From an uncultured Clostridia bacterium (GTDB taxonomy: Bacteria > Bacillota > Clostridia > Christensenellales > Borkfalkiaceae): a stretch of 64,000 nt of DNA. The notes below the pieces were generated by a model that ran no database searches, was not told the origin of the DNA, and saw only the letters and a program-made list of their open reading frames with translations. Below are positions 61,957-64,000 of this stretch, one piece after another. The stretch spans positions 62,001 through 126,000 of the forward strand of contig CAMWME010000001.1 of NCBI GenBank assembly GCA_947175325.1, given 5' to 3'. Numbering within the stretch: the first letter of the stretch is position 1; each line of letters opens with the position of its first letter. A program made the position numbers and the translations under genes.

Positions 61957-63999
61957 TCAGCCGATATTTTTCTGGCTTACTTGCTTTAAGGAAAGCCCTA
62001 TCCTCTGTTTTTTCTTGTCAAGGGTAATGATTACAGCCTTAACTTGCTGACCCACTTTCAGAACGTCCGACGGGTGTTTAATAAATCTGTCGGTAATTTC
62101 CGAAATATGCACGAGTCCGTCTTGGTGTACGCCGATGTCAACGAACGCACCGAAGTCAATAACGTTACGCACGGTGCCCTCTACTATCATCCCGACTTCG
62201 AGGTCCTCGATGCTCATAATGTCTTTTCTGAGCTGTCTTTGGGGAAGGCTGTCGCGGATATCTCTGCCGGGTTTAACAAGCTCGGAAATAATATCGTTCA
62301 TCGTCGCCTTGTCAAGTCCGCAGTATTCTGCTGCTTTATCTTCGCCGTACTCCTTAACTTTTTGAGGAAGCTCGGCAAGCTTTCTGTCCTTAACGTCCTT
62401 ATCGGTGTAACCGAAAAGCGAAAGAAGTTTTTCCGCCTTGTCGTACGACTCGGGGTGAACCGCTGTGTTGTCCATTATGTTTTTGCCGTCGGGAATTCTG
62501 AGGAAGCCCGCGCACTGCTCGTATGCCTTTGCGCCGAGCTTAGATACCTTCAAAAGCTGTGAACGCGAAGTGAATTTGCCGTTCTCTTCACGGTAAGTTA
62601 CTATGTTTTTAGCAATACCCGCATTAAGCCCAGCAACGTACTTCAAAAGCGAAACGCTTGCCGTGTTAAGGTCAACGCCTACGCTGTTAACGCAATCTTC
62701 CAATACGCCGCCGAGAACGCTATCCAGCCTCTTTTTGTCCATATCGTGCTGATATTGACCGACGCCTATGGACTTGGGGTCGATTTTGATAAGCTCTGCA
62801 AGCGGGTCTTGAAGTCTTCTCGCAATGGAAATTGCCGAACGACGGGTCAAGTCATAGTCGGGGAATTCTTCCACAGCAAGAGGGCTTGCGGAATAAACGG
62901 ACGCGCCCGCCTCGCTTACTACGGCATAAGATACGCCGTCGATTTCTTTAAGAAGGTCTGCAACGAAGATTTCCGTTTCCTTGCTTGCCGTGCCGTTACC
63001 TATTGAAATTATGTTTACCTTGTGCTTTTTGATAAGGTCCTTCATTATGACCTTAGCACCCTCGATATCGTTCTTGGGGGGCACGGGGTAAATAACGCCT
63101 ACGTCAAGCACTTTGCCCGTTTCGTCTACGACTGCAACCTTGCAGCCCGTTCTGTACGCGGGGTCAAGGCCCAAAGTAACTTTACCTTTTACGGGCGGCT
63201 GTAACAACAGAGGGCGAAGGTTTACTTCGAACATCTTTATTGCTTGCTCACTTGCTCTGTCGGTCAAAATTGCGCGCACTTCACGCTCGATTGAGGGCTG
63301 GATAAGTCTATCGTAGCCGTCGTCTGCCGCCTCTTCGATAAGCTTAGCGCAGTCTGCGTTGCCGTTGGGTTTTAAGTATTTTGCCATACATACGCGCTTT
63401 GCGATGTCGGGGTTGAAGTAAATTTTGGCTTTAAGGCACTCTTCCTTTTCGCCGCGGTTAATTGCAAGAATTCTGTGGTTCTTAATTTCGGGGATAATTT
63501 CGGAATAGTCGGCGTACATGGCGTAAGTGCCTTTTTCGTCGTCCTTAACCATTTTAACTTGCATTTCGCCGTGGTTTTCCAAAAGTGAACGAAGCTTCTT
63601 TCTAAGCTCTGCGTTATCGGAAATAATTTCTGCAATTATATCCTTTGCGCCGGCAATAGCGTCCTCAACGGTTGCAACGCCCTTTTCTTCGTTGATATAT
63701 TTCTCTGCTTCTTTATAAGGGTCGCCCTCTTGCGCCAAAATGAACTCGGCAAGGGGCTGCAAGCCCTTTTCAATAGCGACGGAAGCCCTCGTCTTTTTCT
63801 TCTGCTTGTAGGGGCGGTAAATATCTTCAACTTCCGTCATAGTCTGCGCGGCGTCGATAGCGGCTTGAATTTCTTCCGTCATCTTGCCTTGCTCTGTAAT
63901 AGAATTCGCAACTTCTTGCTTGCGCTTTTCAAGGTTCTTCAGATACTCGTATCTGTCGTTCAGCGCACGCAAAACCTGGTCGTCAATAGCGCCCGTCAT
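61957..63999 (-). CDS. tex: Tex-like RNA-binding protein, N-terminus outside window
   Basis: 680 residues seen. MTGAIDDQVLRALNDRYEYLKNLEKRK corresponds to a point about 45 residues into normal Tex, so the gene continues beyond base 64000 and the Met at 63999 is internal. Parts in order: helical Tex-N segment (IYRPYKQKKKTRA), YqgF-like RNase H fold (LGLDPAYRTGCKVAVVDETGKVLD), helix-hairpin-helix (SLLKYVAGLNAGIAKNIVTYREENG) and a C-terminal S1 domain (VGMIVEGTVRNVIDFGAFVDIGVHQDGLVHISE). Tex is implicated in transcription and RNA handling. Confidence 0.94.
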   Translation of the reverse strand: MTGAIDDQVLRALNDRYEYLKNLEKRKQEVANSITEQGKMTEEIQAAIDAAQTMTEVEDIYRPYKQKKKTRASVAIEKGLQPLAEFILAQEGDPYKEAEKYINEEKGVATVEDAIAGAKDIIAEIISDNAELRKKLRSLLENHGEMQVKMVKDDEKGTYAMYADYSEIIPEIKNHRILAINRGEKEECLKAKIYFNPDIAKRVCMAKYLKPNGNADCAKLIEEAADDGYDRLIQPSIEREVRAILTDRASEQAIKMFEVNLRPLLLQPPVKGKVTLGLDPAYRTGCKVAVVDETGKVLDVGVIYPVPPKNDIEGAKVIMKDLIKKHKVNIISIGNGTASKETEIFVADLLKEIDGVSYAVVSEAGASVYSASPLAVEEFPDYDLTRRSAISIARRLQDPLAELIKIDPKSIGVGQYQHDMDKKRLDSVLGGVLEDCVNSVGVDLNTASVSLLKYVAGLNAGIAKNIVTYREENGKFTSRSQLLKVSKLGAKAYEQCAGFLRIPDGKNIMDNTAVHPESYDKAEKLLSLFGYTDKDVKDRKLAELPQKVKEYGEDKAAEYCGLDKATMNDIISELVKPGRDIRDSLPQRQLRKDIMSIEDLEVGMIVEGTVRNVIDFGAFVDIGVHQDGLVHISEITDRFIKHPSDVLKVGQQVKAVIITLDKKKQRIGLSLKQVSQKNIG

Positions 64000-64000
64000 T

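Overview
The window looks like a chromosomal segment of a low-to-mid GC Bacillota, most likely an uncultured gut member of the Clostridia. The evidence is the set of Gram-positive arrangements present: a T-box leader on thrS, an L20-type leader on infC-rpmI-rplT, an IspH-ribosomal S1 fusion, a murB-PHP-whiA-dnaE-pfkA string, LexA with a GAAC-N4-GTT operator, an Na+-pumping decarboxylase cluster and a glgBCDAP glycogen operon. I see no insertion sequences, prophage or CRISPR array. The genus cannot be fixed from the sequence alone.

Layout. 1-2.8 kb: end of thiI and, convergent, a class A penicillin-binding protein. 2.8-11.1 kb: a tightly packed operon miaB-mutS-mutL-miaA, a methionine gamma-lyase-like PLP enzyme and a small Cys protein. 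11.1-13.0 kb: groES-groEL on the minus strand. 13.2-18.6 kb: a dCMP deaminase-like gene, a membrane protein, cyclophilin, purB, tRNA-Trp (minus strand), proC, rnhA and a TVP38-like membrane protein. 18.7-23.8 kb: a biotin-dependent decarboxylase/Na+ pump cluster with two different carboxyltransferases. 23.9-28.9 kb: a flavoprotein, an AroH-CMP kinase fusion, plsC and ispH-S1. 29.0-30.8 kb: htpG. 30.9-39.2 kb: glgB-glgC-glgD-glgA-glgP. 39.2-41.5 kb: a Xer-type recombinase next to a dif-like site, a 58-residue Cys-rich protein and lexA. 41.6-52.6 kb (minus strand): a cation diffusion facilitator, a small acidic protein, pfkB, pfkA, dnaE, whiA, a PHP protein, murB and a solute-binding-like protein; tRNA-Thr lies here on the plus strand. 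52.8-57.9 kb (minus strand): yebC, a SpoU methyltransferase, rplT-rpmI-infC and thrS. 57.9-64 kb: leuS (plus), an XRE membrane protein, acpP and tex (partial).

Two large-scale signals stand out. First, gene orientation is mainly plus up to about 41.5 kb and mainly minus after it. By hand inspection, plus-strand G exceeds C on the left even inside the minus-strand groEL gene, and C exceeds G on the right even inside the plus-strand leuS gene. The flip falls near 39-40 kb, where a 28-bp 11-6-11 palindrome resembling dif lies just upstream of a solitary 351-residue tyrosine recombinase. I infer that this is the replication terminus with a XerS/dif-like module.

Second, a 19-bp palindromic sequence (AGTACTATGTCAGACATAA and variants) recurs at six loci. 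In three unrelated proteins (MiaA, the HI0933-type flavoprotein and MurB) it is read in the same frame and gives the same peptide, STMSDI. One intergenic copy is a doubled inverted repeat, and another keeps its palindrome through compensating changes. It behaves like a dispersed, protein-tolerated palindromic element that I cannot assign to a known family. A third candidate novelty is a 60-nt small RNA with its own promoter and terminator between whiA and the PHP gene, where rapZ and yvcK usually lie in related genomes.
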